Shown here: piece after piece, positions 52,149-61,823 of the stretch
How positions within the stretch are numbered: position 1 is the stretch's first letter
Layout: every line of letters begins with the position of its first letter
Source: Deltaproteobacteria bacterium
GTDB lineage: Bacteria > Desulfobacterota > GWC2-55-46
Assembly: GCA_019912665.1 (NCBI GenBank)
Contig: JAIOIE010000021.1
Span: 417,018 to 481,017, forward strand
Direction: 5' to 3'
DNA: 64,000 bases
Translations under genes and position numbers: made by a program
The notes under the pieces: generated by a model
Told to the model about the DNA's origin: nothing
Database searches by the model: none
The model's input: only the letters and a program-made list of their open reading frames with translations

Positions 52149-52476
52149 CACCGAGTTCTTCAGGGCCGCCCTGAAGGACATACTGGCCAGGGCCGGATAC
52201 GAGGTGGTCGGCGAGGCCTCGAACGGGGCCGAAGCGGTCGAGCTCGCCGGAAGGCTCAGGCCCGATCTCGTCATACTCGACGTTGTCATGCCGGCAAAGA
52301 ACGGCCTCGAGGCCGCCAGGGCCATATCCTCGCTCAACCTGCCGATCAAGATAGTCATGTGCACTTCGCTCGGCTACGAGCCCATAGTGGAGGAGGCTCT
52401 AAAGGCGGGGGCATCGGGCTATATAATCAAACCCCCTTCCGAATCAAAGGTCCTGGCAGCCCTGAAAGGCCTTTAG
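52117..52476 (+). CDS. cheY: CheY-type single-domain response regulator
   Basis: A 119-aa receiver domain: VLIADDTEFFRAALKDIL (acid pocket), phospho-Asp in LVILDVVMPAKNG, Thr in IVMCTSLG, Lys in GYIIKPP. There is no output domain. Start ATG 52117 lies inside cheW. It is the presumed phosphorylation target of the CheA at 52573. Confidence 0.93.
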   Translation: MPPKRVLIADDTEFFRAALKDILARAGYEVVGEASNGAEAVELAGRLRPDLVILDVVMPAKNGLEAARAISSLNLPIKIVMCTSLGYEPIVEEALKAGASGYIIKPPSESKVLAALKGL

Positions 52477-52572
52477 CACGTTAGCCGGCCGGAGACGGCT
52501 ATCATTTTTTAGCCGAAAAGCTTACGATAAACCCGAACAAGGAAGCGCAGCAGCGCACCTCCTCTTTCTTAC

Positions 52573-54195
52573 ATGGACACCTCCAAATACAAAGGCATAT
52601 ACCTGCATGAGGCAAAGGCCCACCTCTCCGATATCGAGTCGGGCCTTCTGGCGCTGGAGCGGGACCCGACAGGAAAAGAGACGCTCGAAAACCTTTTCCG
52701 CCATTACCACTCAATAAAGGGGATGTCCGCCTCAATGGGATATACGCCCATCATGAGGCTTGCGCACGTCGAGGAGGACCTCCTCGACAAGCTCCGCTCC
52801 GGTAAGCTCGAACTTTCCGGGGCCATGACCTCGGCTCTCCTCAAATGCCTGGACCTGAAGCGCGAACTTATCGGAAAGGTCGAAAACGATGAACCGCTTG
52901 ACCTGTCTATAGACCCGTTTCTCGAAGAGCTCGCCTCAGCTTCAAACTCCGGGCAGGCCACGGCTCATCCGAAGCCTGCCGCCAATCTTCCCGATACAGC
53001 GGCGGCGCCCGCAGGAGGGCTCAGGCTTTCAAATGTCATGCGGGTCGAGGGACGGGTCTTTGACGAGCTCCTTGCTACCGTGGGCGACCTCTTCATGGTG
53101 CTCTCCTCCTTCAAGGCCCTTACCCATGAGTCGCGCTCCATAGAGTTCAAGGACGGGGTGCACCTGCTGGGAAAGACCATCGGCTCGCTTCATGGGAGCA
53201 TACTCACGGCCCGTATGCTCCCGATCGAGGACCTTGCGGCGGGCATTCCCAGGATAATAAGGGACCTTACGGCGGGCTCGGGCAAGGAGGTCTCCCTTTA
53301 CGCCGAGGGTATGGACATAAGCCTCGACAGGGCCATACTCGAAGGCCTCTCCTCTCCGCTCGTGCACATAATAAGGAACGCCATAGACCACGGCATAGAG
53401 CCGGCGAACGAGCGGCTTTCAAAAGGCAAGCTCTCCATTGGGTCCATAAAGGTGCTGGCCCATGCCCGTAAGGACAGGGCGGTTATCGAGGTATCGGACG
53501 ACGGAAGGGGCATTAATAGAGAGGCGCTCCGGAAAAAAGCGGCTGAAAGAGGCATTCCCCCTGAGAAGACCGCGGCCATGCCTGAAAAGGAGCTCCTTAA
53601 GCTCGTCTGCCTTCCTGGCCTTTCTACCGCCGGGAAGGTCTCGGAGACCTCGGGCAGGGGCGTAGGGATGGATGTCGTCAAGGACGCCATAGAGGGCCTC
53701 GGCGGCACGCTCGAAATCGAGTCCGAGGAGGGCAAGGGTACGAAAATCATACTGGAGCTTCCCCGGACGACCCTCATAACCAAGGCCCTTATCGTGGGCA
53801 TAGGCCCGGAGCGCTTCCTCCTCCCCACATCGAAGATAGAAAAAGTCATCGAAATTAACTCGGACGAAATAGCTGACGGGACCTTCGGCTACGAAGGGGT
53901 CCGTATGCCGATCGTATCGCTCGCCTCTCTTTTCGGGCTCCCGGAAAAAGAGGGCGGGGCCTCTACGCTCGTATTGGTAGACGGCAGCCCTATTCTCGGG
54001 CAAGGCGGCGGAAGCAGGCTAGCCGCGCTAAAGGTGGAAAGCTTCGGCGCGGAGATAGACGCGTACGTTAAGCCGCTTCTCCCCCCTATTTCAAAGCTCT
54101 GGGGGGCCTCTGGCATGACCATGATGGTGGACGGAAGCCCTGTCTTCCTCCTTGACGTCCAGCAGATAATCTCAAGGGCGATTGAGGGGGCCTGA
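52573..54195 (+). CDS. cheA: CheA-type chemosensory histidine kinase
   Basis: This 540-aa kinase has an Hpt domain (residues about 1-110; phospho-His46 in HYHSIKG), a linker, the P3 dimerisation part (MRVEGRVFDELLATVGDLFM) and the P4 kinase domain. P4 has the N box HIIRNAIDHGIE, G1 VSDDGRGIN and G2 TSGRGVGMDVV. A C-terminal CheW-like regulatory domain (TTLITKALIVGIGPERFLLP) completes it. The separate P2 (CheY-binding) domain seems absent, since the linker of about 30 residues is short, so it is smaller than the usual 650-700 aa. It lies 96 bases after cheY and 1 base before larB. Confidence 0.93.
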   Translation: MDTSKYKGIYLHEAKAHLSDIESGLLALERDPTGKETLENLFRHYHSIKGMSASMGYTPIMRLAHVEEDLLDKLRSGKLELSGAMTSALLKCLDLKRELIGKVENDEPLDLSIDPFLEELASASNSGQATAHPKPAANLPDTAAAPAGGLRLSNVMRVEGRVFDELLATVGDLFMVLSSFKALTHESRSIEFKDGVHLLGKTIGSLHGSILTARMLPIEDLAAGIPRIIRDLTAGSGKEVSLYAEGMDISLDRAILEGLSSPLVHIIRNAIDHGIEPANERLSKGKLSIGSIKVLAHARKDRAVIEVSDDGRGINREALRKKAAERGIPPEKTAAMPEKELLKLVCLPGLSTAGKVSETSGRGVGMDVVKDAIEGLGGTLEIESEEGKGTKIILELPRTTLITKALIVGIGPERFLLPTSKIEKVIEINSDEIADGTFGYEGVRMPIVSLASLFGLPEKEGGASTLVLVDGSPILGQGGGSRLAALKVESFGAEIDAYVKPLLPPISKLWGASGMTMMVDGSPVFLLDVQQIISRAIEGA

Positions 54196-54196
54196 T

Positions 54197-54946
54197 ATGA
54201 ATGTAAGCGTATTGAAAAAGCTCCTTGAAGAGGTGAAGAACGGCAGTACCGGCGTTGACGAGGCGCTCGATAAGCTTAAAAAGCTCCCGTTCGAGGAGCT
54301 GGAATTCGCAACGCTCGACAGCCACAGGGCGCTCCGGCAGGGCTTCCCGGAGGTCATATTCGGCCAGGGAAAAAGCGTCGCCCAGATAAGGGCCATCATA
54401 AAAAGCATGGCGAAAAGGAAGGAGAACGTGCTCGTCACAAGGCTCACGCCCGGCAGCGGGAAGTCCCTTAAGAGGACCTTCCCCAAGGCGGACTATAATG
54501 AGACGGCCAGGACGTTTTTCGCCAAATCGCACCCTATGGTCCCCTCTGGCAAGGGGACGGTGCTCGTCATATCGGCCGGCACGTCCGATGTGCCGGTCGC
54601 CGAAGAGGCGGCTATAACGGCCGAGTGCATGGGTAACCGGGTGAAAAGGCTCTATGATGTCGGCGTCGCGGGCATACACCGGCTCCTCCACAGGAAAGAG
54701 GAGCTCTGGGACGCGAACGTCATAATAGTCGTAGCCGGAATGGAAGGCGCTCTCCCGAGCGTGGTCGCGGGCCTTGTCTCCAGGCCCGTTATCGCTGTGC
54801 CCACGAGCGTGGGCTATGGCGCGAACCTCGGTGGGATTACGACCCTCATGGCAATGCTAAACTCCTGCGCATCCGGGATCTCGGTCGTCAACATAGATAA
54901 CGGCTTTGGCGCTGCATATGTGGCGAGCCTGATAAACAGGGGATAG
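54197..54946 (+). CDS. larB: Nickel-pincer cofactor biosynthesis protein LarB
   Basis: LarB carboxylates nicotinic acid adenine dinucleotide to start the pincer cofactor of lactate racemase. The C-terminal half resembles AIR carboxylase (PurE): VLVISAGTSDVPVAEEAAITAE, DVGVAGIHRLL, IIVVAGMEGALPSVVAGLVSRPVIAVPTSVGYGA. The 249-aa length is normal. ATG 54197 is preceded by GAGGGGG. LarC follows after 52 bases. No larA or larE appears in the window, so the cofactor may serve another family member elsewhere. Confidence 0.94.
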   Translation: MNVSVLKKLLEEVKNGSTGVDEALDKLKKLPFEELEFATLDSHRALRQGFPEVIFGQGKSVAQIRAIIKSMAKRKENVLVTRLTPGSGKSLKRTFPKADYNETARTFFAKSHPMVPSGKGTVLVISAGTSDVPVAEEAAITAECMGNRVKRLYDVGVAGIHRLLHRKEELWDANVIIVVAGMEGALPSVVAGLVSRPVIAVPTSVGYGANLGGITTLMAMLNSCASGISVVNIDNGFGAAYVASLINRG

Positions 54947-54969
54947 CGCGTACCCTGAAGACAGACTAA

Positions 54970-54987
54970 AGGCAACCTCTGTTGCCT
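54970..54987. repeat. R1-like palindrome remnant
   Basis: AGGCAACCTCTGTTGCCT forms the hairpin AGGCAAC-CTCT-GTTGCCT. It equals the R1 terminal sequence joined to its inverse, without the middle. It lies in the larB-larC gap. Confidence 0.5.
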
Positions 54988-54998
54988 AAAAGGTCCAG

Positions 54999-56174
54999 AT
55001 GAAACTACTCTACTTCGACTGCCCCATGGGCATAAGCGGGGACATGTTCCTCGCCTCCCTCATCGACCTCGGGGTCGATAAGAGGCTTATACTCAAAGAG
55101 CTTCGTAAGCTCAAGGTCGACAGGATAGAGGTGGCCGTTGGCAAGGAGCTTCGCCATTCCATATCCTGCACCTCTTTCAGGGTAAAGCTCCGCGAAAGCA
55201 GCCACCACAGGACCTTCAGGGATATCAAAAAGATAATCTCCGGAAGCGCCCTATCGTCCGGGGTCAAAAGGCTCAGCACCGATATATTCAGGACAATCGC
55301 CGAGGCTGAGGGCAAGGTCCACGGCATAAGCGCGGATAAAGTCCACTTCCACGAGATAGGCGCGATGGACTCGATAATAGACATCGTGGGCGCGGCAATA
55401 GCGCTTGAGGCCGTCGGGCCGGACAAGGTAATATGCTCTCCCCTTCCGCTCGGCTCAGGCTGGACGAACACCATGCACGGGAAGCTCCCCATCCCCGCTC
55501 CGGCCACCCTGGAAATACTGACAGGCGCTCCCGTAGTGCCCTCGCCTGTCGCGTTCGAGCTTACGACGCCAACTGGCGCTGCCATCATGATGGCAGCCGC
55601 CTCCTTCGGCCCCATGCCCGCCATGACGGTCGAGAAGGTCGGCTATGGCGCCGGTAAAAAGGACCTAAAGGAGAGGGCGAATATAGTGAGGGCTGTACTC
55701 GGCTCTTCGGGTGCTTCGGGCGAGGCAGAAGGCGAGAGGCTCCACGTCCTTGAAACGAACATAGACGACATGAGCCCGCAGCTCTCAGGCTATCTCATCG
55801 AGAAACTCATCAGTTCCGGCGCGCTCGACGCATTCCATACGGCGGTACAGATGAAGAAGTCCAGGCCAGGAGTCCTCCTTACGGTGCTTGCGAAGGAGGA
55901 GGACAGGACACGGCTGATGGAGATGATATTCAGGGAGTCCACCTCCATAGGGGTAAGGGCCTATCCGGTTGAGAGGCACTGCCTCGAAAGAAAGGTCATG
56001 AAGGTAAGGACGCCTTACGGCAGCGTAAGCGTAAAGGCCTCATACCTTTCGGGCAGGGCCGTCAACGCGCAGCCCGAGTACGAGGACTGCCGCTTGCTGG
56101 CCGAGAGGAAGGGCGTGCCGCTTAAGAGGGTCATGGATTCTGCAAGGGCAGCGGCGCTGGAAAAGCTGGACTGA
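54999..56174 (+). CDS. larC: Nickel-pincer cofactor biosynthesis protein LarC
   Basis: LarC inserts nickel into the pincer cofactor. The protein is 391 aa with the standard start YFDCPMGISGDMFLASLIDLG, VHFHEIGAMDSIIDIVGAA, HGKLPIPAPATLEIL and the ETNIDDMSPQ motif. The two parts (LarC1/LarC2) are in one frame here; no programmed frameshift is needed. It ends the cheA-larB-larC run. Confidence 0.95.
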   Translation: MKLLYFDCPMGISGDMFLASLIDLGVDKRLILKELRKLKVDRIEVAVGKELRHSISCTSFRVKLRESSHHRTFRDIKKIISGSALSSGVKRLSTDIFRTIAEAEGKVHGISADKVHFHEIGAMDSIIDIVGAAIALEAVGPDKVICSPLPLGSGWTNTMHGKLPIPAPATLEILTGAPVVPSPVAFELTTPTGAAIMMAAASFGPMPAMTVEKVGYGAGKKDLKERANIVRAVLGSSGASGEAEGERLHVLETNIDDMSPQLSGYLIEKLISSGALDAFHTAVQMKKSRPGVLLTVLAKEEDRTRLMEMIFRESTSIGVRAYPVERHCLERKVMKVRTPYGSVSVKASYLSGRAVNAQPEYEDCRLLAERKGVPLKRVMDSARAAALEKLD

Positions 56175-56357
56175 AGGGCGGGGGCCTGATGTCCGGTGGA
56201 CTTAAGTCACAAAACCTTTTTATAATGCGGTGTTATAATTTTACCTGGAGTGGATTCCGGCCTGACTGATCGGTTCCAGGACGCCGGGAAGACAATTTTT
56301 CCGCAGCCCTCCAGGGCAAGAATTCCCTCCATATTTTCATCTTCAAAAAGGATTTTC

Positions 56358-57200
56358 ATGCTGATCAGGTGCTGGGGTTCGAGGGGTTCTGTCCCTGTGT
56401 CCGGCAGGGAGTACATAAAGTATGGCGGCGACACGACCTGTGTCGAGGTTATGAGCGCCTCGGGCGACCTCATAATTCTGGACGCGGGGACCGGCATAAG
56501 GCTACTCGGCAACAGGCTCTCGAACGACGGGACCCGGAAGTTAAACCTCCTTTTAACGCACGCCCACTGGGACCATCTCTTCGGGTTCCCGTTCTTCAAG
56601 CCCATATACGCGAAAGGGAGCGAGATAAAGATCTACGGGCCGCAGCCCACGCAGGACTCGCTTAAGCGCATAATCTCGAAGACCATGACAGCGCCCAATT
56701 TCCCGGTAGAGTTCGAGGACATAAAGGCGGACATAAGCTTCCTCGGCATGGGCTTCAACGGCTACTCCATAGGCTCGGTAAAGGTCTCGACAATACCGCT
56801 CAGCCACCCCAACATGGGGGTTGGCTACAGGCTCGAAGAGGACGGGAAGGCCTTCGTCTTCCTTACGGATAACGAGCTTGCCTACCGCCATCCCTTCGGC
56901 CTCGGGTATGAGGGATACCGCGAGTTCAGCAAGGGGGCAGACCTCCTCTTTCACGACGCCGAGTACCGAAAGGACGAATACGAGGCCCACACAAGCGGCT
57001 GGGGGCACTCGACCTATCTGGACGCGGTGCGGCTCGCGATGGAGGCGGGCGTAAGGAAACTGGGGCTCTTTCACCAGAACCAGGACAGGACCGACGACCA
57101 GGTCGACCGTATCGTCGAAGAATGCAGGGGTTTGATAAAAAAGAACGGCTCAGGGCTTGAATGCCTGGCCGTGGCGGCAGGTACTCAAATAGAAATCTGA
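56358..57200 (+). CDS. MBL-fold metallo-hydrolase
   Basis: This 280-aa protein starts at ATG 56358 (AAGGA upstream), with the family opening MLIRCWGSRGSVPVSGREYIKYGGDTTCVEV. The metal motif is LTHAHWDHLFGFPFF, followed by an aspartate in FLTDNELAY and a histidine in LFHDAEY...GHSTYLDAV. The wording resembles the group with cyclic phosphodiesterase-like MBL domains, often found with signalling genes. An exact substrate is not readable. A TATAAT at about 56220 may be its promoter. Confidence 0.88.
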   Translation: MLIRCWGSRGSVPVSGREYIKYGGDTTCVEVMSASGDLIILDAGTGIRLLGNRLSNDGTRKLNLLLTHAHWDHLFGFPFFKPIYAKGSEIKIYGPQPTQDSLKRIISKTMTAPNFPVEFEDIKADISFLGMGFNGYSIGSVKVSTIPLSHPNMGVGYRLEEDGKAFVFLTDNELAYRHPFGLGYEGYREFSKGADLLFHDAEYRKDEYEAHTSGWGHSTYLDAVRLAMEAGVRKLGLFHQNQDRTDDQVDRIVEECRGLIKKNGSGLECLAVAAGTQIEI

Positions 57201-57221
57201 CCTTATGCGAAGCATGGCCCG

Positions 57222-57743
57222 TCAGGGGTCCCTTATATCCTTGGGCACTCCGGCTATCCGCGCCTTCCTCTGGAGCTCCTCGTATTCTTCCCGCAAGGCC
57301 GCAAGGTTCCTCAGGTCCGCAGGAAGCTCCTCTTTATAAAGGTTGTACTTCGCTACCTGCTCTGAGGCGAAGACCTGCCCGAACCTCCTTCCGGCCTCGA
57401 AGACCTCCACGAAATTCGTCTTCACGTTGATGGCCTGCTGAAGCTCGTTAATTTCGCCTGCCTTCCGGGCCAGCGAAAGCCGCCACCAGTCGAGCGTCTG
57501 GTCGCCGTAAAGGACCGCGCCGGGCTCGGCAGGGAGAGGCGGCGGCGTTTCGGTTTCGAACTGAGGTCCCTTTTCCGCCTGCTCTTCCTTTTGCACCCTC
57601 ACCCTGCCGCGCCATTCCTGGGGGACCTTTTCCATACTGTCTGTTATGTGGACGTTCCCCTGCCCATCGGTCCAATAGTAGAGCTCGGCAAAGGCCGGAG
57701 GGGCCATTATAAGCGCGGCGAGAAGGAAAAGTATAAGCCTCAT
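57222..57743 (-). CDS. DUF4124 domain-containing exported protein
   Basis: A signal peptide (MRLILFLLAALIMAPPAFA) is followed by the short DUF4124 motif LYYWTDGQGNVHITDS. A proline-rich spacer and a helical C-terminal part (LREEYEELQRKARIAG) come next. It is 173 aa. It lies downstream of comEC on the same strand with 90 bases between and may share its transcript. Function unknown. Confidence 0.8.
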   Translation of the reverse strand: MRLILFLLAALIMAPPAFAELYYWTDGQGNVHITDSMEKVPQEWRGRVRVQKEEQAEKGPQFETETPPPLPAEPGAVLYGDQTLDWWRLSLARKAGEINELQQAINVKTNFVEVFEAGRRFGQVFASEQVAKYNLYKEELPADLRNLAALREEYEELQRKARIAGVPKDIRDP

Positions 57744-57833
57744 GAGGCCCTCTTTTAGCCCTGACGGGCATGGATGGATTTTTAACGGCTTTTGAACACT
57801 TTAAGGATTGCCGCTTTGATGAGTAAGTATAAT

Positions 57834-60260
57834 CTACCGGGTGCTGCCAGTCAAATACTGGCTCGCTTCGATAACCTTGCCGTCCGTCGAGACAACGACC
57901 GCCCCGCCCGAATCGGTCCTCATTACCCTGACGCCCAGGGCCGAATACCTCTCAAGCGCCTCCCTGTGCGGGAAGCCGAAGGCATTAAGCCTTGCCGTCG
58001 ATATGACGGCTATCTCCGGGCTTACGGCGGCAAGGAACGCCGCGCCGGAGGAGCTCCTGGAGCCGTGGTGCGGGACCTTGAGCACGGTCGAGGCGAGGGC
58101 AGGGCCGGAAAGGAGCGCTTCATTTTTCCCTATGTCCCCGGTGAAAAGGAAGCTGTCTTTTCCGTATGTTACCTTCATGACAACCGACGCCTCGTTCAGG
58201 TCCAGGCCCTCCGTGCCCTCTGTGGGGTGGAGAAGCCGGACGGTTGCCCCGTCGATCGTTTTTTCAGGAGTGGAGTCGTTCACGACCCTGACTCGCGCGC
58301 CCCTCTCCTTTAGCGCTGTGCCGAGCCTTCCGAGGTCCCCGTGGCCATTCCACCAGAACTCGCCAACCCTGAAATTCTCCGCTATGAACGGGAGCCCTCC
58401 CATGTGATCCTGCTGGGCGTGGCTCAGGAGCATGTAATCTATCTTTTTTATTCCCTTTGACCTGAGGAACGGGGCTATAATCCTCTCGCCTGTGTCGAAG
58501 TCAGGGTTGTTGAGTCCTCCGCCGTCAACGAGCATGGTTGCGCCGTCAGGGAATTCTATAAACGAGGCGTCTCCCTGCCCCACGCTTAAGAAGGTGACCG
58601 TGAGCTTTCCGGGGTTGCCTTTGTAAAAAATTCCCCTGGCCCCGTAGCTCGCGATCAAAAGGAGGGCCAGGGCAATGACCGGGAGTCGTGCCCGCCTCCA
58701 CTCAAGCCTTACAGCGCAGATGATAAGGGCATAGAAGATCGCTATTTCATGGAGCGGGGGCGGAGCGACCCAGGAGGAGGCGTAGGGAATGGAGGAGAAA
58801 ATCCTTGCCGCGCCAGCGATGATGCTGAAGACAAGGTCTGCTATCTTAAGCGGGATAAATGCCAGGGCCTCTGAAAAAGGCAGGAGCACTGCCGAGACGA
58901 GTAGTGAAGGCACGACTATGCCCGAAAGGGGCACAACGACGAAGTTTGCCGCAAGCCCCACGATTGAAACCCTGTTGAAATGCCAGGCAAGGATGGGGGA
59001 GGTGCCTATGCCCGCGGCTATTGTCACCAGTATCAAAGGCACGACCCGTTTTTTAAGGAACGCGAGAGAGCGCATTTTATATGTCTCCTCCCCGCCGGGT
59101 CTTACTTTGTCCTGATCGTCTTTAAGATAGCTCTTCATTTTTGGAACGAGGATTATTATGAAAGCCATTGCCGCGAAGCTCAGCTGGAAGGAGGCGTCCC
59201 ACACGGAATACGGCGCAAGCGCCATCACGATAATGGCCGCGAGGGCGAGCGTATTGAGGTAGTCCTTTCCCCTGCCTAGTGCGAAGGAGAGGATGAATGC
59301 GAGCACCATTATGACCGCCCTCTGTGTCGGGATGGGGAAACCGGCCAGCATCCCGTAGAAAATGACAGGCGCAGCGGAGAGGGCGAAGGCGGCCTTTGCA
59401 GCTGGAACTGCAAGCAGGAGCGCCTCTGATCGCTTCATGAGAAGAAGGAACAGTCCGTAGCAGAATGCCGCGACCATGCCAACATGAAGGCCCGATATAG
59501 AAAGTATGTGGGCCGTGCCTGTTGAGGCGAACGCGTCCTTGAGCTCCTTTTCTATTCCGCCCCGGCTGGAAATAATAAGCGCCTTAAGGGCCTCACTGTA
59601 CTTGAGCCCGCTCGATTCTATGAACTTCCCTATACGGTCCCGAATCCGATGGACATCAAGCGGCCCGTCAGGAGATTTCTCAATTATCTCGATGAGCCTT
59701 TCGCTCTTTACGAACCCGGTAACAAAGACGCCCCTTCTCCCGAGCCAGCGTTTGTAGTCGAACTCCCCGGGGTTGCCGAAGTTACTCGGCCCGCCGAGCA
59801 TGGCGAAAGTCCGCACCCGGTCTCCTGGCTTGAGGTCCGCCCTGCCGTTCACGGTCAGGAGGGCCTTTCCGCTTGACGGCTCCCATTCCTCTCCTTCCCG
59901 GTATTTCTCAATATCGAGAAGGAACCTTGACCTTTTTCCGGCTGGCTCGGCTTCGAGTACATGCCCTTCTATCGCGTGGCCTGCCCTTACGGATTCGGTA
60001 TCCTCGGCCTGGATGCGGTCCAGGATGTGCCCCGGCGGAAACTCCGGTCTTGAATGAGGGAGGATTAAAAGGGCGCCAGTGAAAAAAAAGACCGGCAGGG
60101 CAGCAAGGCGGCTGAACCTGAGCCTCAGGGCATACGCCAGGAGGACCGCGCCTGTGGAGAGCGAAAGGGCCGCGAGCACCGGGCCGTATGACAAACCCAG
60201 TCGGTCCGAGACGGCTATCCCGGAGAGGATTGAGAGGGCAACAGGGACGAGTGGTCGCAT
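57834..60260 (-). CDS. comEC: DNA internalisation competence protein ComEC/Rec2
   Basis: This membrane channel protein of 808 aa serves DNA uptake in naturally transformable bacteria. The N-terminal hydrophobic and DUF4131 parts precede the competence domain (LSISGLHVGMVAAFCYGLFL, PTQRAVIMVLAFILSF). The C-terminal MBL-like part has LSHAQQDHMGGLPF and FLFTGDIGKNEALL...VPHHGSRSSSGA. All three domains are intact. No comEA or pilus genes are in this window, so competence cannot be concluded from this alone. Confidence 0.95.
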   Translation of the reverse strand: MRPLVPVALSILSGIAVSDRLGLSYGPVLAALSLSTGAVLLAYALRLRFSRLAALPVFFFTGALLILPHSRPEFPPGHILDRIQAEDTESVRAGHAIEGHVLEAEPAGKRSRFLLDIEKYREGEEWEPSSGKALLTVNGRADLKPGDRVRTFAMLGGPSNFGNPGEFDYKRWLGRRGVFVTGFVKSERLIEIIEKSPDGPLDVHRIRDRIGKFIESSGLKYSEALKALIISSRGGIEKELKDAFASTGTAHILSISGLHVGMVAAFCYGLFLLLMKRSEALLLAVPAAKAAFALSAAPVIFYGMLAGFPIPTQRAVIMVLAFILSFALGRGKDYLNTLALAAIIVMALAPYSVWDASFQLSFAAMAFIIILVPKMKSYLKDDQDKVRPGGEETYKMRSLAFLKKRVVPLILVTIAAGIGTSPILAWHFNRVSIVGLAANFVVVPLSGIVVPSLLVSAVLLPFSEALAFIPLKIADLVFSIIAGAARIFSSIPYASSWVAPPPLHEIAIFYALIICAVRLEWRRARLPVIALALLLIASYGARGIFYKGNPGKLTVTFLSVGQGDASFIEFPDGATMLVDGGGLNNPDFDTGERIIAPFLRSKGIKKIDYMLLSHAQQDHMGGLPFIAENFRVGEFWWNGHGDLGRLGTALKERGARVRVVNDSTPEKTIDGATVRLLHPTEGTEGLDLNEASVVMKVTYGKDSFLFTGDIGKNEALLSGPALASTVLKVPHHGSRSSSGAAFLAAVSPEIAVISTARLNAFGFPHREALERYSALGVRVMRTDSGGAVVVSTDGKVIEASQYLTGSTR

Positions 60261-60601
60261 AAAGGGCTTTGGGGTCGGCAGTACTTTTTAACACAGGGCA
60301 GGCCATTTTTGCACTCAAATACTAAAGTGACGGCAATACAGCCCGGTTCCCAGGTAGGGCGCTTGACTTAGCGGGGCTCTGATGCTAGCCTATCTCAAGA
60401 AGAGAGGATTGCAGAACCGGCCTCTGCCGCATCGTCCCTGCAGCATTCTCTAAGAAGGCACAACCGTCGCCCCCCTGTCTATTCATCTCGTTACCTTCCA
60501 TCAATCGATTGTATGTGTTTAAAAGACGTACTGTGGACCGGCATACGAGAGTATCCGGAAGCCGATCCCCGGACTGCTCATAACGCACCCATTTGTTTAT
60601 T
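60261..60601. other. Gap between comEC and the diguanylate cyclase gene
   Basis: No gene is supported in these 341 bases. No clear promoter or repeat is seen. Confidence 0.4.
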
Positions 60602-61813
60602 ATGAAAAAATTCTTTGAAAAATATGTCTTATATCTTTTCCTGGGCTGGACCGCAATAGCCCTCCTCTCTTTTTTCCTGACCTATTACTATAACCACAAC
60701 GCAGCCATTGAGGGTGCTTCGGTTGAGGCCAGGGCCCATTACAAGCTCAATATGCTATACAGGAAGGTACTGTCGGACCTTGGCGGGGTATATGCATCAA
60801 CTGATAGAGTAGCCCCCAATCCGTACCTCCTGATACCTGACAGGGACATAACGACCAAGGACGAAAAGACCTTTACGCTGGTGAATCCGGCATACCTTAC
60901 AAGGATAGTTTTCGAGGCGTTCAGGCAGGAAGACGAGCTTCCTGTCCTGAGTAAAATAACGAGCCTCAAGCCCCGGAATCCCATAAACGCCCCGGACGCC
61001 TGGGAGGAAGAAGCCCTCCGCGCATTCGAGCAAGGAATTCCCGAAGCGACCACTGCGGCTGTAATGGACGGGGAGCCGTATCTGAGGCTCATAAGGCCGT
61101 TCCTGACCGAGCGGCACTGCCTTAAATGCCACCGGGACCAGGGCTACAGGGAAGGGGACATAAGGGGCGGGATAAGCATAGCCGTCCCGTTAAGGCCATA
61201 TTACGAGACAAAACGGGATACGGCCCTGAGGATATTCGGGGTGCATTTCCTCCTCTGGCTGTCGGTCGGGGCCGGTCTCTTCCTACTTGCGAAAAAAGCG
61301 ATAAGAAACGCCGAAGCCTATGAGGAAGCGAGGTTGTTATCGCTGCACGACCACCTTACGGGACTTGCGAACAGGCGCTATCTTGAGATCGATTTGCGGG
61401 AAAGCTTTGACCTCGCAAAAAGATACGGCAACGTGTTTTCGGTGATAATGGCGGACATGGACCGCTTCAAGGAGTACAACGACGCGCACGGACACGGGGC
61501 CGGGGACCTTTTGCTCGTAAAGGTTGCCGGCATTTTGATAAGAGAGGTCAGGAGGACGGACCTGGCCGTAAGGTATGGCGGAGAGGAGTTCCTCATACTC
61601 CTTCATCAGACGGGATTAGAAGAGGCTATGGCCGCGGCGGAGAGGATGAGGAAAAGCATCCATTCGGAAACAGGCCTCACCATGAGCTTCGGCGTTTCCG
61701 CGTATCATCCGAACATGAGCGAAAAGGAGGATATCGTTGCAGAGGCAGACAGGGCCCTGTACCTTGCGAAGGAAAAGGGCAGGAACAGGGTGGAAACCGC
61801 AAGGACGGGCTGA
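60602..61813 (+). CDS. Diguanylate cyclase with Tll0287-like (DUF3365) heme sensor domain
   Basis: This 403-aa membrane protein has TM1 at about residues 7-29 and an extracytoplasmic DUF3365/Tll0287-like domain. That domain includes HCLKCH (Cys173, Cys176, His177), a c-type heme binding motif. TM2 is at about 206-225. The GGDEF domain follows (DHLTGLANRRYLEIDL, MADMDRFKEYNDAHGHGAGD, catalytic GGEEF near 326), with the product-inhibition site RRTD five residues before. It likely makes cyclic di-GMP in response to a redox or gas signal sensed by the heme; that is inference. ATG 60602 is chosen; a clear Shine-Dalgarno is missing. Confidence 0.9.
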   Translation: MKKFFEKYVLYLFLGWTAIALLSFFLTYYYNHNAAIEGASVEARAHYKLNMLYRKVLSDLGGVYASTDRVAPNPYLLIPDRDITTKDEKTFTLVNPAYLTRIVFEAFRQEDELPVLSKITSLKPRNPINAPDAWEEEALRAFEQGIPEATTAAVMDGEPYLRLIRPFLTERHCLKCHRDQGYREGDIRGGISIAVPLRPYYETKRDTALRIFGVHFLLWLSVGAGLFLLAKKAIRNAEAYEEARLLSLHDHLTGLANRRYLEIDLRESFDLAKRYGNVFSVIMADMDRFKEYNDAHGHGAGDLLLVKVAGILIREVRRTDLAVRYGGEEFLILLHQTGLEEAMAAAERMRKSIHSETGLTMSFGVSAYHPNMSEKEDIVAEADRALYLAKEKGRNRVETARTG

Positions 61814-61823
61814 TTTAATGCCG

